Part shown: in pieces, positions 40,809 to 49,095 of the stretch
How the letters are laid out: each line of letters begins with the position of its first letter
Position numbering within the stretch: the stretch's first letter is position 1
IMG/VR virus record: IMGVR_UViG_3300042330_000875
Span: 82,078-146,077 of that record
Strand: one strand, 5' to 3'
DNA from: a virus
DNA length: 64,000 nt
Position numbers and translations under genes: made by a program
The notes under the pieces: model-generated
Database searches by the model: none
Told to the model about the DNA's origin: nothing
Seen by the model: only the letters and a program-made list of their open reading frames with translations

Positions 40809-41697
40809 TTGGTGGAATATACAAAAAGAATATTTTGGTTATAAAACAGAAAAAGATCATGTTTGGAGCATTTTCTTAAATGAATTTAATCGTTTATTAG
40901 AATGCGGAAAAGAAGTTGAATTACAATACCCAAATAATGAATATTGGGAAGAAAAAATCAATTTTATAAAACAAAAATTTCGTTTAACTGATAAAATTGT
41001 TTATGAAAAAAATGATATATTGGTTGTTGGTGATCTTCATGGTAATTTATCAGCATTAAATTCATTTGTTGAAATGGCAAATAAGATTGATGCTTTGATA
41101 ATTTTCTTAGGAGATATTTTAGATCATGGTCAAGAAAATTTAAAATGTTTTGAAATTGTTTATGATTTATGTGAACAAGGGCGAGCTATTTGTTTAAAAT
41201 CAAATCATGAACGAAAACATTTTCGTTATAGTTTAATTGAAGATGGTGCCCCAATTGTAAATTTATCACAAGGAAATTTAAAAACTTTCAATGAAATTCA
41301 AGCATTAAGTGAAGAAGATTTTTCCGCATTTAATTCACGTTTAAAAAGATTTTGGAGTAAAAGTTATTATTATTTTAATATTGATAATTTAGTTTTTGCT
41401 CATGCTGCAATTCCAGAAAATCATTGGAATAGCCAAGATGTTGATTTAAATTATTATGTACATGGTGATAGTCATGATAAAAATCGTAATAATTTATGGA
41501 CAAATTATGTAAAAAAAGATATTATCGCTGTTGTAGGCCATACATACTTAAACGATTATCCAATTATAAAAACCAATGATAATAATGGACAAACTGTATT
41601 TTTAGATACAGGAAGTTCAAAAGGTGGTCAATTATCAGTTATGAGACTAAAATTTAACGAAAATAAATATGAATTTGTAAATTTTTTTATTTTTTAA
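40792..41697 (+). CDS. Calcineurin-like metallophosphoesterase (PP2A/lambda-PPase type)
   Basis: 301 residues with the metallophosphatase motifs D81-x-H83 (VVGDLHGN), GDxxDHG at 107-113 (FLGDILDHG), SNHE at 137-140 in place of GNHE, FAHAA and VVGHT. The S for G is the only deviation. In operon with the RNA ligase; the same fold is the phosphatase of bacterial Pnkp, so it could act on 2',3' or 3'-phosphate RNA ends (inference). Confidence 0.82.
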   Translation: MKKILNWWNIQKEYFGYKTEKDHVWSIFLNEFNRLLECGKEVELQYPNNEYWEEKINFIKQKFRLTDKIVYEKNDILVVGDLHGNLSALNSFVEMANKIDALIIFLGDILDHGQENLKCFEIVYDLCEQGRAICLKSNHERKHFRYSLIEDGAPIVNLSQGNLKTFNEIQALSEEDFSAFNSRLKRFWSKSYYYFNIDNLVFAHAAIPENHWNSQDVDLNYYVHGDSHDKNRNNLWTNYVKKDIIAVVGHTYLNDYPIIKTNDNNGQTVFLDTGSSKGGQLSVMRLKFNENKYEFVNFFIF

Positions 41698-41734
41698 TTG
41701 GATAAAATTTAAAAGAAAGGTTATAGTTAAAATT

Positions 41735-42295
41735 ATGAAAACAACGTTGGTTTTAAATGCAGACGCGGCACCAATGACATTAATTCCTATTTCTGCTTAT
41801 ACTTGGCAAGAAGCCATACAAAGTACATTTTCTGAATCATTTGATATTTTAGAAACTTATGATAATGTTGTGGCACGTAGTCCTAGTATTGAGATGCCTG
41901 TGCCATCAGTAATAATGAGTAGGCATTATGTAAATACAAGTCGTCAAGTAAAAATATCTCGTGAAAATATTAAAGTACGAGATGAATTTCGTTGTCAATA
42001 TTGTGGCGAAAAATTTCGTTCACAAGAATTAACAATGGATCACGTTCATCCAAAGAAAATGGGTGGACAGTATCGCTGGGATAACATTGTAAGCGCTTGT
42101 GAGCGTTGTAATTCATTAAAAGGTCATCGATTAGATATACGCCCTATTCGTCGCCCAACTAAACCTTCATACGGACAAATGATTGAAATTTTAAGAAAAA
42201 GTCCTATTTATATTCCTGATATAAAATGGAATTATTATTTGCATTGGCCTGAGAATTTAGTTAATATAATTGAAGTACCAAAGATTTTAACCTAA
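41735..42295 (+). CDS. HNH endonuclease
   Basis: 186 residues. The canonical HNH module: FRCQYCGEKF (C87, C90), LTMDHVHPKKMGG (D102, H103), WDNIVSACERCNSLKGH (N117, C122, C125, H131). The N-terminal 80 residues (VLNADAAPMTLIPISAYTWQ) match the usual family extension. Possible homing or free-standing nuclease, or a phage defence/genome-processing enzyme; no adjacent intron seen. Confidence 0.87.
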   Translation: MKTTLVLNADAAPMTLIPISAYTWQEAIQSTFSESFDILETYDNVVARSPSIEMPVPSVIMSRHYVNTSRQVKISRENIKVRDEFRCQYCGEKFRSQELTMDHVHPKKMGGQYRWDNIVSACERCNSLKGHRLDIRPIRRPTKPSYGQMIEILRKSPIYIPDIKWNYYLHWPENLVNIIEVPKILT

Positions 42296-42306
42296 TCTTT
42301 GGTTTT
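42277..42306 (+). terminator. Terminator
   Basis: ACCAAAGATT (42277-42286) pairs with AATCTTTGGT (42294-42303), followed by T. Confidence 0.65.
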
Positions 42307-42308
42307 CC

Positions 42309-42349
42309 AAAAAGATAAAATTTTAGATAAATTAGAGGAAAATAAATGA
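42309..42349 (+). repeat. Duplicated leader, copy 1
   Basis: About 40 bp ending in the GAGGAAAATAAATGA start region, repeated exactly at 42708-42747. Carries the SD and start codon of 42346. Confidence 0.75.
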
Positions 42350-42678
42350 AAAACACTCATATTACGTTTAATTTTGATTTAAATATTAAAAATAAAGATG
42401 ATATGTTAAAACATATTAGTAAAATACATGATTCAGAATCTATTTGGATTAATTTTAAAGATGATTTTAATATCAAATTGGCAAACAATTGGCGTTTTTC
42501 ATTAAATGATGTTTGTTACATTCCATTAGATTTATCTAAAACACAATTAGAATCGTTAATAACAAAACTTAATTCTATTGGTTATGACACAGAAGTAGTA
42601 AAAGTACCAGACTTTCTTAAAGAAACGATTGAATTTGCTAATCATACATATTGTATTAAAGTTAATCCGCCACAATAA
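42346..42678 (+). CDS. Hypothetical protein
   Basis: 110 residues: beta-rich start (ITFNFDLNIKNKDDMLKHIS), TQLESLITKLNSIGYDTEVV, end CIKVNPPQ. The helix/IGY/strand pattern recalls 26271 and 51192. SD GAGGAAA within the duplicated leader. Confidence 0.55.
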   Translation: MKNTHITFNFDLNIKNKDDMLKHISKIHDSESIWINFKDDFNIKLANNWRFSLNDVCYIPLDLSKTQLESLITKLNSIGYDTEVVKVPDFLKETIEFANHTYCIKVNPPQ

Positions 42679-42707
42679 AATTAAAGAATAAATATATTCT
42701 TTTACTT

Positions 42708-42747
42708 AAAAGATAAAATTTTAGATAAATTAGAGGAAAATAAATGA
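42708..42747 (+). repeat. Duplicated leader, copy 2
   Basis: Exact repeat of the leader at 42309, now ahead of 42744. Suggests past duplication of a gene or of its 5' region only. Confidence 0.75.
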
Positions 42748-43019
42748 CAGAAAACACTAATCCAACACTTAATATAAAAGATATTTTATCAGCAGTTCAA
42801 ATTATTGATTATGCAGTTGCACAAGGAATTATTAAATCTTGGGAAGATTTTGAAAATGTAAAAATTGTTCGTGATCGTCTTCAAGCATTTGGTGAAGCTG
42901 CAACAAAAACACAAGAAGCTGCCGATGCTGCTAATCAAGAAAATCAAGAAGCAGTACAAGAAACGGTTCAAGAACCCGTAGAAGTTAAAAAAGAGACTGT
43001 TAAAAAAGCTAAAAAATGA
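42744..43019 (+). CDS. Hypothetical protein with A/E/Q/K-rich tail
   Basis: 91 residues: DILSAVQIIDYAVAQGIIKS helix pair, then a low-complexity A/E/Q/V tail ending in KKETVKKAKK. Resembles small phage proteins annexed to structural genes, but no family recognised. Confidence 0.55.
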   Translation: MTENTNPTLNIKDILSAVQIIDYAVAQGIIKSWEDFENVKIVRDRLQAFGEAATKTQEAADAANQENQEAVQETVQEPVEVKKETVKKAKK

Positions 43020-43240
43020 TTTTAGATTTTAAATGGAATATCGGTGATCGTTGTATTTTTGTTACAGTTGATGACCAAGGAAATGAAGTAAAAATACCAG
43101 TAAAAATTTTAAACATCGAAGATGAATTTTATCAAATTGCTGGTAATTACTTAGAAAAATTTATTACAACAAAAAATAATAAATTTTATGCACACGCAGA
43201 TGAATTAACATTTCTGCAAAAATTAGAGGTAGTAAAATGA
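43016..43240 (+). CDS. Hypothetical small beta-rich protein
   Basis: 74 residues: FKWNIGDRCIFVTVDDQGNE, VKILNIEDEFYQIAG ... a short SH3-like strand set and a helical end. Coupled to both neighbours by 4-nt overlaps. Confidence 0.55.
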   Translation: MILDFKWNIGDRCIFVTVDDQGNEVKIPVKILNIEDEFYQIAGNYLEKFITTKNNKFYAHADELTFLQKLEVVK

Positions 43241-44262
43241 GTGATTTAAAAATTACAAGACATATAGGTAGAGTTATTAATTCAGATAATAGATTAGCAA
43301 TTCTTTTCCTTCAAGTACCAAATGAACCATATAAATGTTTAGCTGTTAATTTAGATGCATTGAATGATCGATATGCTGGCGCAATTAAAGAAGCCTTATA
43401 TTCAGATCAAGGACAAAATACAGAAAATTTAGGTGATTATTTAGGAACTATTCGATTTAATGGCGCTCCGCATTCTTTGATTGCTGAACTTCATATTAAA
43501 AATGTTATTCAAAAAATGAATGTTGAAATGATTGAAATGCTTCCAAGACCAGGAATGCCACATAATTTAGCTGAACTTTTAGTTGAAATGGGGAGATTAG
43601 ATAAAGATTTAGCTGAAACATTACTTAAAAGAAAATTAATTACAAAAATTGATCCAAATGAAATATTAAAAAATATCAATGCAAACAAAGACGCATTGAA
43701 AACAGATAATATTTATGAAATGAATATTAAAAATGCAAACGAAGAAACTAAAATGAATCAAGCAAGATTTTTATTAAATCAAGCAGAAGATTTAGATCAT
43801 CAGGCATTTTTAAAACGTCAACAAGCTTATGCAATTGTTCCTGCGTTAGACCCAGCAAAATCACATATTCGTGAAAGTTTAGAAAATTCAGTTGTATCGA
43901 AAGATGTTGAAATTGATTTAGCATCAAATAATACACGAAAAATTGATCAAGTTAATGAACAAGAATATTATCAACCAAATCCTGTTACTGGATTATCGCA
44001 AAAAGATTTAGGCGCAATTAATACACCAACAAAAGAACAACCATTAACTGCCCATCAAATTATGGAATTGATGAATAAAAATAATCACCCAACTGGTTTA
44101 CCAAAAGCAGCAATTAGTGAAGGTGAACCCAATCCAAAAATGGTTAATGCTTTGGCTGATTTGTTTTCTGGTAATATCACAAAAGATGCGTTTGATGCAA
44201 TAGCAAAAGAAACAGTTGTTCCAACTCGTATGGAACAAATTAGCGGGGAAAATAATGGCTAA
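43237..44262 (+). CDS. Hypothetical protein
   Basis: 341 residues. Ordered N-terminal part (about 1-130: GRVINSDNRLAILFLQVPNE ... RPGMPHNLAELLVEMGRLDK), then a long helical and low-complexity region (about 130-330). Upstream of thyX with an 8-nt overlap. Could be a virion or internal protein; not recognised. Confidence 0.55.
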   Translation: MSDLKITRHIGRVINSDNRLAILFLQVPNEPYKCLAVNLDALNDRYAGAIKEALYSDQGQNTENLGDYLGTIRFNGAPHSLIAELHIKNVIQKMNVEMIEMLPRPGMPHNLAELLVEMGRLDKDLAETLLKRKLITKIDPNEILKNINANKDALKTDNIYEMNIKNANEETKMNQARFLLNQAEDLDHQAFLKRQQAYAIVPALDPAKSHIRESLENSVVSKDVEIDLASNNTRKIDQVNEQEYYQPNPVTGLSQKDLGAINTPTKEQPLTAHQIMELMNKNNHPTGLPKAAISEGEPNPKMVNALADLFSGNITKDAFDAIAKETVVPTRMEQISGENNG

Positions 44263-45667
44263 TATTGAGGAAATTAAAAATGACAAGAATTATCACAGTG
44301 TTTTGGATAATGGATTTGTTGGTTTAGTTGATCACATGGGCACAGACGAATCTATCGTTCGTGCTGCCCGTGTGAGCTATTCTAAAGGCACCAAATCATC
44401 AAGAGATAGTCGTGGCTTAATTCGTTACCTTGTTCGTCATTCTCATACTTCTCCATTGGAAATGAACGAAGCTATTTTCCACATTAAACTGCCAATTTTT
44501 GTTATGCGTCAATTAGTTCGTCATCGCACAGCTTGTTTAACTGGTGATAACCAACTTTATATGGCCGATAATTCAAGAATTTTTATAAAACAATTTTATG
44601 ATAACTGGAAAAATAATGTAAATCAAAATACAGTTGTTAAAATGTTAAATGAAGAAACTAACGAAATTTTATCAACTGAAATTGTTAATATTTGGAGTAA
44701 TGGTAATAAAGAAGTTTTTGAATTAACTTTGGAAAATGATTTTACAATAAAATTAACCGCAGATCATGAATGTTTAACAAATAATGGTTGGCAACAATTA
44801 AAAAATGCTTTAAATCTTGAAGTTGAAGTTAACTCAGAACATGTTCCTGTTGTTGTTAAGTATGATGATACAGTATTGTTTGCTGTTGAAAATGAAAATA
44901 ATTCTGATTTTATTAAAGTAAAATCAATAAAATATGTTGGTATTGAAGAAGTTTTTGATTTAACGGTTAAAGGACCATATCATAATTTCGTTGCTAATGG
45001 ACTTGTTGTTCATAATTGTCTTAATGAAGTTTCTGGTCGTTATTCAGAATTAACAGATGAAGTATATGTTCCTGATTTACCACAAATTAAACCACAAAGT
45101 TTAACTAATAAACAAGGTCGTTCTGGTGAATTTTTACCTGGAATTGCACAAAGAATTAAAAATATTTTTAAGAAAAACGCAGAAACAAGTTTACAAGTTT
45201 ATAATAATTTACTTGGAAATAATCATGATTTTTCTGATTTAGATGAAAATTATCCTGGTTTAGCTAGAGAATTAGCGCGCGGTGTTTTAACTGTAAATCA
45301 TTATACCGAACTTTATTGGAAAATGGATTTACATAATTTACTTCATTTTATTCGTTTGCGTGAAGATTCACATGCCCAATGGGAAATTCAAGAATATGCA
45401 AGAGCAATTTTAGAATTAATTCGCCCTCTTTGGCCGATTACAATTGAAGCTTGGGAAGATTATATTAAAAATGCAAGTAAATTAAGTCGTATGGATCAAG
45501 AATTACTTAATACAGTAATTAAAACCAGTAATGAATTTAATATGAGTTTTAATTTTGCATTAGATAAATTACAAGGAAATTTATCTAATAAGGAATTTGC
45601 ACAAACTTTAGGAATGAGTGAACGAGAATACGTTGAATGGAAAGAAAAATTTATTAAGGAAGATTAA
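44255..45667 (+). CDS. thyX: Flavin-dependent thymidylate synthase ThyX with mini-intein
   Basis: 470 residues before splicing, about 309 after. Extein motif RHR at 89-91; the spliced sequence RHRTACLNEVSGRYS restores the ThyX motif RHRx7S. ThyX makes dTMP from dUMP with FAD and methylene-THF, linking to the dCMP deaminase at 3636. ATG 44255 has GGGGAAAA upstream and overlaps the previous stop. The intein (44534-45016) interrupts the active site, so activity depends on splicing. Confidence 0.92.
   Translation: MANIEEIKNDKNYHSVLDNGFVGLVDHMGTDESIVRAARVSYSKGTKSSRDSRGLIRYLVRHSHTSPLEMNEAIFHIKLPIFVMRQLVRHRTACLTGDNQLYMADNSRIFIKQFYDNWKNNVNQNTVVKMLNEETNEILSTEIVNIWSNGNKEVFELTLENDFTIKLTADHECLTNNGWQQLKNALNLEVEVNSEHVPVVVKYDDTVLFAVENENNSDFIKVKSIKYVGIEEVFDLTVKGPYHNFVANGLVVHNCLNEVSGRYSELTDEVYVPDLPQIKPQSLTNKQGRSGEFLPGIAQRIKNIFKKNAETSLQVYNNLLGNNHDFSDLDENYPGLARELARGVLTVNHYTELYWKMDLHNLLHFIRLREDSHAQWEIQEYARAILELIRPLWPITIEAWEDYIKNASKLSRMDQELLNTVIKTSNEFNMSFNFALDKLQGNLSNKEFAQTLGMSEREYVEWKEKFIKED
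44534..45016 (+). other. Mini-intein (161 aa) inside ThyX
   Basis: Starts with Cys (CLTGDNQLYM, block A) and ends VVHN before extein Cys (+1). Block B T-A-D-H-E (LTADHECLTNNGW) and block F/G VFDLTVKGPYHNFVANG are intact. Length and lack of a LAGLIDADG or HNH domain mark it as an endonuclease-free mini-intein, so current mobility is doubtful. All splicing residues visible look functional. Confidence 0.93.
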
Positions 45668-45685
45668 TTTCTTCCTTAATTTTTT
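45653..45685 (+). terminator. Terminator after thyX
   Basis: ATTAAGGAAG (45653-45662) pairs with CTTCCTTAAT (45671-45680) followed by T5; it overlaps the gene end. Confidence 0.65.
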
Positions 45686-45698
45686 AGAAAGTTGATTG

Positions 45699-45980
45699 AT
45701 GAAAAAGATACCTATTTACATTAGTAATAATTTTGTAGTATATAATAAGAAACATAATACAAATTTTAATAAAGGATGGTTTGATTTTGAAAATATTAAA
45801 ATGATTCATCCTTCTGGCGTACAATCAGATTATGCTGATAAATTTAATAATGTATTAGATGATTTAAGAACATATGGTATTTTAACATTTGAAAGTACAG
45901 AATTAGATAGACATGTAGGATATTTTATGCTAGAGTTTTTTGATGAAACAAATGAAGTTTTATTTTATTTAAAATATTAA
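45699..45980 (+). CDS. Small protein with ETNEVLFYLKY tail
   Basis: 93 residues from ATG 45699 (SD AGAAAG). IPIYISNNFVVYNKKHN beta start; end FMLEFFDETNEVLFYLKY matches the shared tail with TN for TD. Confidence 0.6.
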   Translation: MKKIPIYISNNFVVYNKKHNTNFNKGWFDFENIKMIHPSGVQSDYADKFNNVLDDLRTYGILTFESTELDRHVGYFMLEFFDETNEVLFYLKY

Positions 45981-45992
45981 ATTGAGGCAAAC

Positions 45993-46745
45993 ATGACAGA
46001 AGAAATAATTAAAAATTTATTATTAAATTCTAAAAATTTTGATAATAATGAAAAAATTATATTAGAAAATTTTTACAATAAATTACTTAATTCTATGTAT
46101 CCAGTTGTTTATACTGATAATGATGCAGGAAAAGTTGATTTTTTAAGAACAAGTTTTGGTGTTGAATTACCAACAATTGGCCGACAGATAAATGTAATTT
46201 TAACTAAAATCAATTATCAATTAATAGAAAAAGAATTATCTTTGAATAATCTCGAAGAAACATTAAATGATTTGATAAATCAAATTGATGATGAATTTGT
46301 AAATAATTGTTTGAAAAAACAGAATAATAGTTTAAAATTTAAAGATTTTCATCATAATAATTTAATTTATGCTATTAATAATACAATGAATAATATTGCA
46401 CGTTGTACGAGAATCGGCCCTGGTAATAAAGTTTTAATTAGTCAATCAATATTTGATAAAATTAAAAATGAAATTGTTATCAAAAATAGTATAGATGAAC
46501 AAAGAAATATTAATTATATTGGTGATTTAAATCTCGCAAAAGTTTATTTGTATAATACTAATGATGATAATTTCCCAATTTATGTTTGGTATTCTGGTGA
46601 AAAATCAGAAGATAATCCTTTTGTTTATGTTACTAAATCGCTTAATAAATCAGAAAAATTGATTAATAGCAGTTCTTTTGTCGAAGATAATTCAAGTTCA
46701 TCATTATCTTCAACAAAAGACTATATTGGAGTTATAGAATTTTAA
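45993..46745 (+). CDS. Hypothetical protein; C-terminal half faintly like a T4-type capsid P-domain
   Basis: 250 residues. After a helical first half, IARCTRIGPGNKVLISQSIF, YIGDLNLAKVYLYNTNDDNF and PIYVWYSGEKSEDNPFVYV occur in the order and spacing of gp23-type 'RxGxGN.(I/V)..S / G.LNG...KVY.(D) / ..(V/I)GYKG....AG.FY.PYV' segments. The match is by eye and weak. The Ser-rich end (SSSFVEDNSSSSLSS) is low complexity. Confidence 0.45.
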   Translation: MTEEIIKNLLLNSKNFDNNEKIILENFYNKLLNSMYPVVYTDNDAGKVDFLRTSFGVELPTIGRQINVILTKINYQLIEKELSLNNLEETLNDLINQIDDEFVNNCLKKQNNSLKFKDFHHNNLIYAINNTMNNIARCTRIGPGNKVLISQSIFDKIKNEIVIKNSIDEQRNINYIGDLNLAKVYLYNTNDDNFPIYVWYSGEKSEDNPFVYVTKSLNKSEKLINSSSFVEDNSSSSLSSTKDYIGVIEF

Positions 46746-47078
46746 ATGAGATATATTTATTATATTGATGGTGAAAAATTTACAACTGAGAATAAAAATA
46801 GTATTTCTTTCAAAGACATATCGTCTTTAAATGAAAGTACACCCGCTTTTGAAGATTTATCAACTGGTCATAAAATTTGGATGTTAAAAGGAAGAATAAG
46901 GCATCGTTTAACAGGACCTGCTAATAAAAATTATCATTCAAAAGAATTTTACTTAAATGGAAAATTCTACCAAAACGCAAAGTCTTGGTTAAAAGATCAC
47001 CCAAATCCAGATTTATATTTTAATGCCATTGGAGTTTTTACCGAAACCGATAAAATTCTTTGGTATTTGCAGAATTGA
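46746..47078 (+). CDS. YYIDGEKF family protein, type A
   Basis: 110 residues. YIYYIDGEKF, SSLNESTPA, RHRLTGPANKN, EFYLNGKFY, SWLKDHPNPD, FTETDKILWYLQN. Starts at the stop of the previous gene. First of three tandem type A copies (46746, 47088, 47484). Confidence 0.86.
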   Translation: MRYIYYIDGEKFTTENKNSISFKDISSLNESTPAFEDLSTGHKIWMLKGRIRHRLTGPANKNYHSKEFYLNGKFYQNAKSWLKDHPNPDLYFNAIGVFTETDKILWYLQN

Positions 47079-47087
47079 GTATATTAC

Positions 47088-47420
47088 ATGAGATACATTT
47101 ATTATATTGATGGTGAAAAATTCAAAACTAATTCAATGAATGAAAAAACACAATTTAAAATTTCTTCATTTGATGAAAATACACCTGCTTTTGAAGATTT
47201 AATAACTGGACAAAAATTATGGTGTAATAAAGGATTAATTTTGCATCGCTTAACTGGCCCGGCTGACATTTTTTATTCTTTAAATATTTTTTTCTTAAAT
47301 GGAAAACGTTATGAAACCATAAAAGATTGGTTAAAAGATCATCCCGAACCAGATTTATATTTTCACAATATTGGCGTTTTTACTGAAACCGATAAAGTTC
47401 TTTGGTACTTACAAAATTAA
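47088..47420 (+). CDS. YYIDGEKF family protein, type A
   Basis: 110 residues, second tandem copy. SSFDENTPA, LHRLTGPADIF, IFFLNGKRY, DWLKDHPEPD (E for N, unique), FTETDKVLWYLQN. No good SD; 9 bp after its neighbour. Confidence 0.85.
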   Translation: MRYIYYIDGEKFKTNSMNEKTQFKISSFDENTPAFEDLITGQKLWCNKGLILHRLTGPADIFYSLNIFFLNGKRYETIKDWLKDHPEPDLYFHNIGVFTETDKVLWYLQN

Positions 47421-47423
47421 ACA

Positions 47424-47451
47424 TTGACAATTTGAAAAAATCTTATATGTT
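47424..47451 (+). promoter_or_regulatory. Promoter
   Basis: TTGACA 47424-47429, 16 bp, TATGTT 47446-47451, with no operator palindrome. Confidence 0.45.
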
Positions 47452-47483
47452 ATAATAATTATATCAGTTTAGGAGTTATTATA

Positions 47484-47810
47484 ATGAGAATATATTATAT
47501 TGATGGTATAAAACATATAAAAAATGATTATGGAAAAATTCCATTTGAAATCGTTTCTTCTCCTGATGAACAAACACCCGCAATTGAAACAACCTTTGAC
47601 CTTAAAGTTTGGTGTAAAAAAGGACTTATTTGGCATCGTTTAACTGGCCCTGCTAGAATATTTTCTGATGGGAAAGAAGAATATTGGATTGATAATATTT
47701 ATTATCCAACTATAAGAGAATGGATTACAGATCATCCAAATCCAGATTTATACTTTGATGCAATTGGTTTAAATGAAACCGATAAAGTTCTTTGGTACTT
47801 ACAAAATTAA
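47484..47810 (+). CDS. YYIDGEKF family protein, type A
   Basis: 108 residues, third tandem copy, with own promoter and TTAGGAG SD. IYYIDGIKHI (KF lost), SSPDEQTPA, WHRLTGPARIF, EYWIDNIYY, EWITDHPNPD, NETDKVLWYLQN. Followed 9 bp later by a glycosyltransferase gene. Confidence 0.84.
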   Translation: MRIYYIDGIKHIKNDYGKIPFEIVSSPDEQTPAIETTFDLKVWCKKGLIWHRLTGPARIFSDGKEEYWIDNIYYPTIREWITDHPNPDLYFDAIGLNETDKVLWYLQN

Positions 47811-47819
47811 GGAAAATAA

Positions 47820-48665
47820 ATGTTAGGAAGTACAATTCATATTCAAAATTATCCTGCGTTTTTCATATCTTATGATGAACCCAATGCTGATGATAATTTT
47901 AAAGCAATTAAATCTTTAGTACCTAATATTAATCGAGTGCATGGTATAAAAGGTATTCATAATGCACATAAAAAATGTGCAGATCAAGCGGATGATTGGT
48001 TTTGGACCGTTGATGGTGATAATTATCCTTTAGATCAATTACAACACGCGCATGTTATTTTAGACAACCCAAAACAATTATTTTGTATTCATAGTTTTAG
48101 GACAATTAATGATATAACTGGATTAATTTATGGAAATGGAAGTGTTAAACTGTGGCGAAAACAATTTTTAAATAAAGTTTCACATGAAACAACAACTGAT
48201 TTTTTTTATAATAATTCTTATTGGATTTGTTCTGATATTTTAGCTATTACAAAATCTGCCAGTTCAGATTATCATGCTTTTAGAAGTGCGTATCGTGAAG
48301 TTGCAAAATTAACATTAACACCAGATGGTAATTTACAATCTAAATTAAATTTAAATGATTTAGGTGATAATGGAATAAGAATAAAATTATGGTTAACAAT
48401 GGGAAATCATTTACAATATGGAAAATTTTCTTTATTGGGTGCTCATGCTGCTTTAACCGATTTTTATATTAATAATAAAGATATATTATTGATTAATGAT
48501 TATGATCGTTTATTGGTTATTTTTGAATATTGGGCCGGTAAAAATATTCCAGTTGAAAATTCTGAAAAATTATTAAACTGTAAATTACCAATATTAGATT
48601 CAAAAACTTCTTTATTTATTAGAAATTGCCAATTTAAACCAACTTATAATGGATTAATGAAGTGA
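47820..48665 (+). CDS. Glycosyltransferase-like phage protein (GT-A type)
   Basis: 281 residues. FFISYDEPNADDNFKAIKSL, VHGIKGIHNAHKKCAD and DDWFWTVDGDNYP (D-x-D) are typical of a phage glycosyltransferase-like family. Likely transfers a sugar to DNA, protein or a surface glycan; acceptor unknown. Preceded by a family gene and followed, with a 4-nt overlap, by another. Confidence 0.65.
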   Translation: MLGSTIHIQNYPAFFISYDEPNADDNFKAIKSLVPNINRVHGIKGIHNAHKKCADQADDWFWTVDGDNYPLDQLQHAHVILDNPKQLFCIHSFRTINDITGLIYGNGSVKLWRKQFLNKVSHETTTDFFYNNSYWICSDILAITKSASSDYHAFRSAYREVAKLTLTPDGNLQSKLNLNDLGDNGIRIKLWLTMGNHLQYGKFSLLGAHAALTDFYINNKDILLINDYDRLLVIFEYWAGKNIPVENSEKLLNCKLPILDSKTSLFIRNCQFKPTYNGLMK

Positions 48666-48997
48666 AATATATTTATTATATTGATGGTGAAAAATTTACA
48701 ACTGATAATATTAACGACATTCCTTGGGAAGAATTATCGTCACCAAATGAAAAAACGCCTGCTTTTGAAAACTTAGAAAATGATCATAAGAGATGGTATA
48801 ATATAGGTGGTATTCATCATCGGTTAACTGGACCAGCAGTAATTACGGGTGACAAAAAAGAACAATTTTGGTTATATGATAAACGCTATTACACTGTTAA
48901 AGAATGGATTAATGAACATCCAAATCCCGATCTTTATTTTGATGCCATTGGAGTTTTTACAGAAACTGATAAAGTCCTGTGGTTTTTACAAAATTAA
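48662..48997 (+). CDS. YYIDGEKF family protein, type A, GTG start
   Basis: 111 residues from GTG, overlapping the glycosyltransferase stop (4 nt). YIYYIDGEKF, SSPNEKTPA, HHRLTGPAVIT, QFWLYDKRY, WINEHPNPD, FTETDKVLWFLQN. Coupled, last in its operon. Confidence 0.85.
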   Translation: MKYIYYIDGEKFTTDNINDIPWEELSSPNEKTPAFENLENDHKRWYNIGGIHHRLTGPAVITGDKKEQFWLYDKRYYTVKEWINEHPNPDLYFDAIGVFTETDKVLWFLQN

Positions 48998-49021
48998 AAA
49001 ATATTTTGTAAAATTTATTTC

Positions 49022-49050
49022 TTGACAAAATTATAAAATTTTCTTATATT
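49022..49050 (+). promoter_or_regulatory. Consensus promoter with shifted operator
   Basis: TTGACA 49022-49027, 17 bp, TATATT 49045-49050; spacer has ATAAAATTTTCTT. Confidence 0.75.
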
Positions 49051-49095
49051 GATTTTATTGAAACGGCAATATCGCCAAAATAAAGGATAATAATT

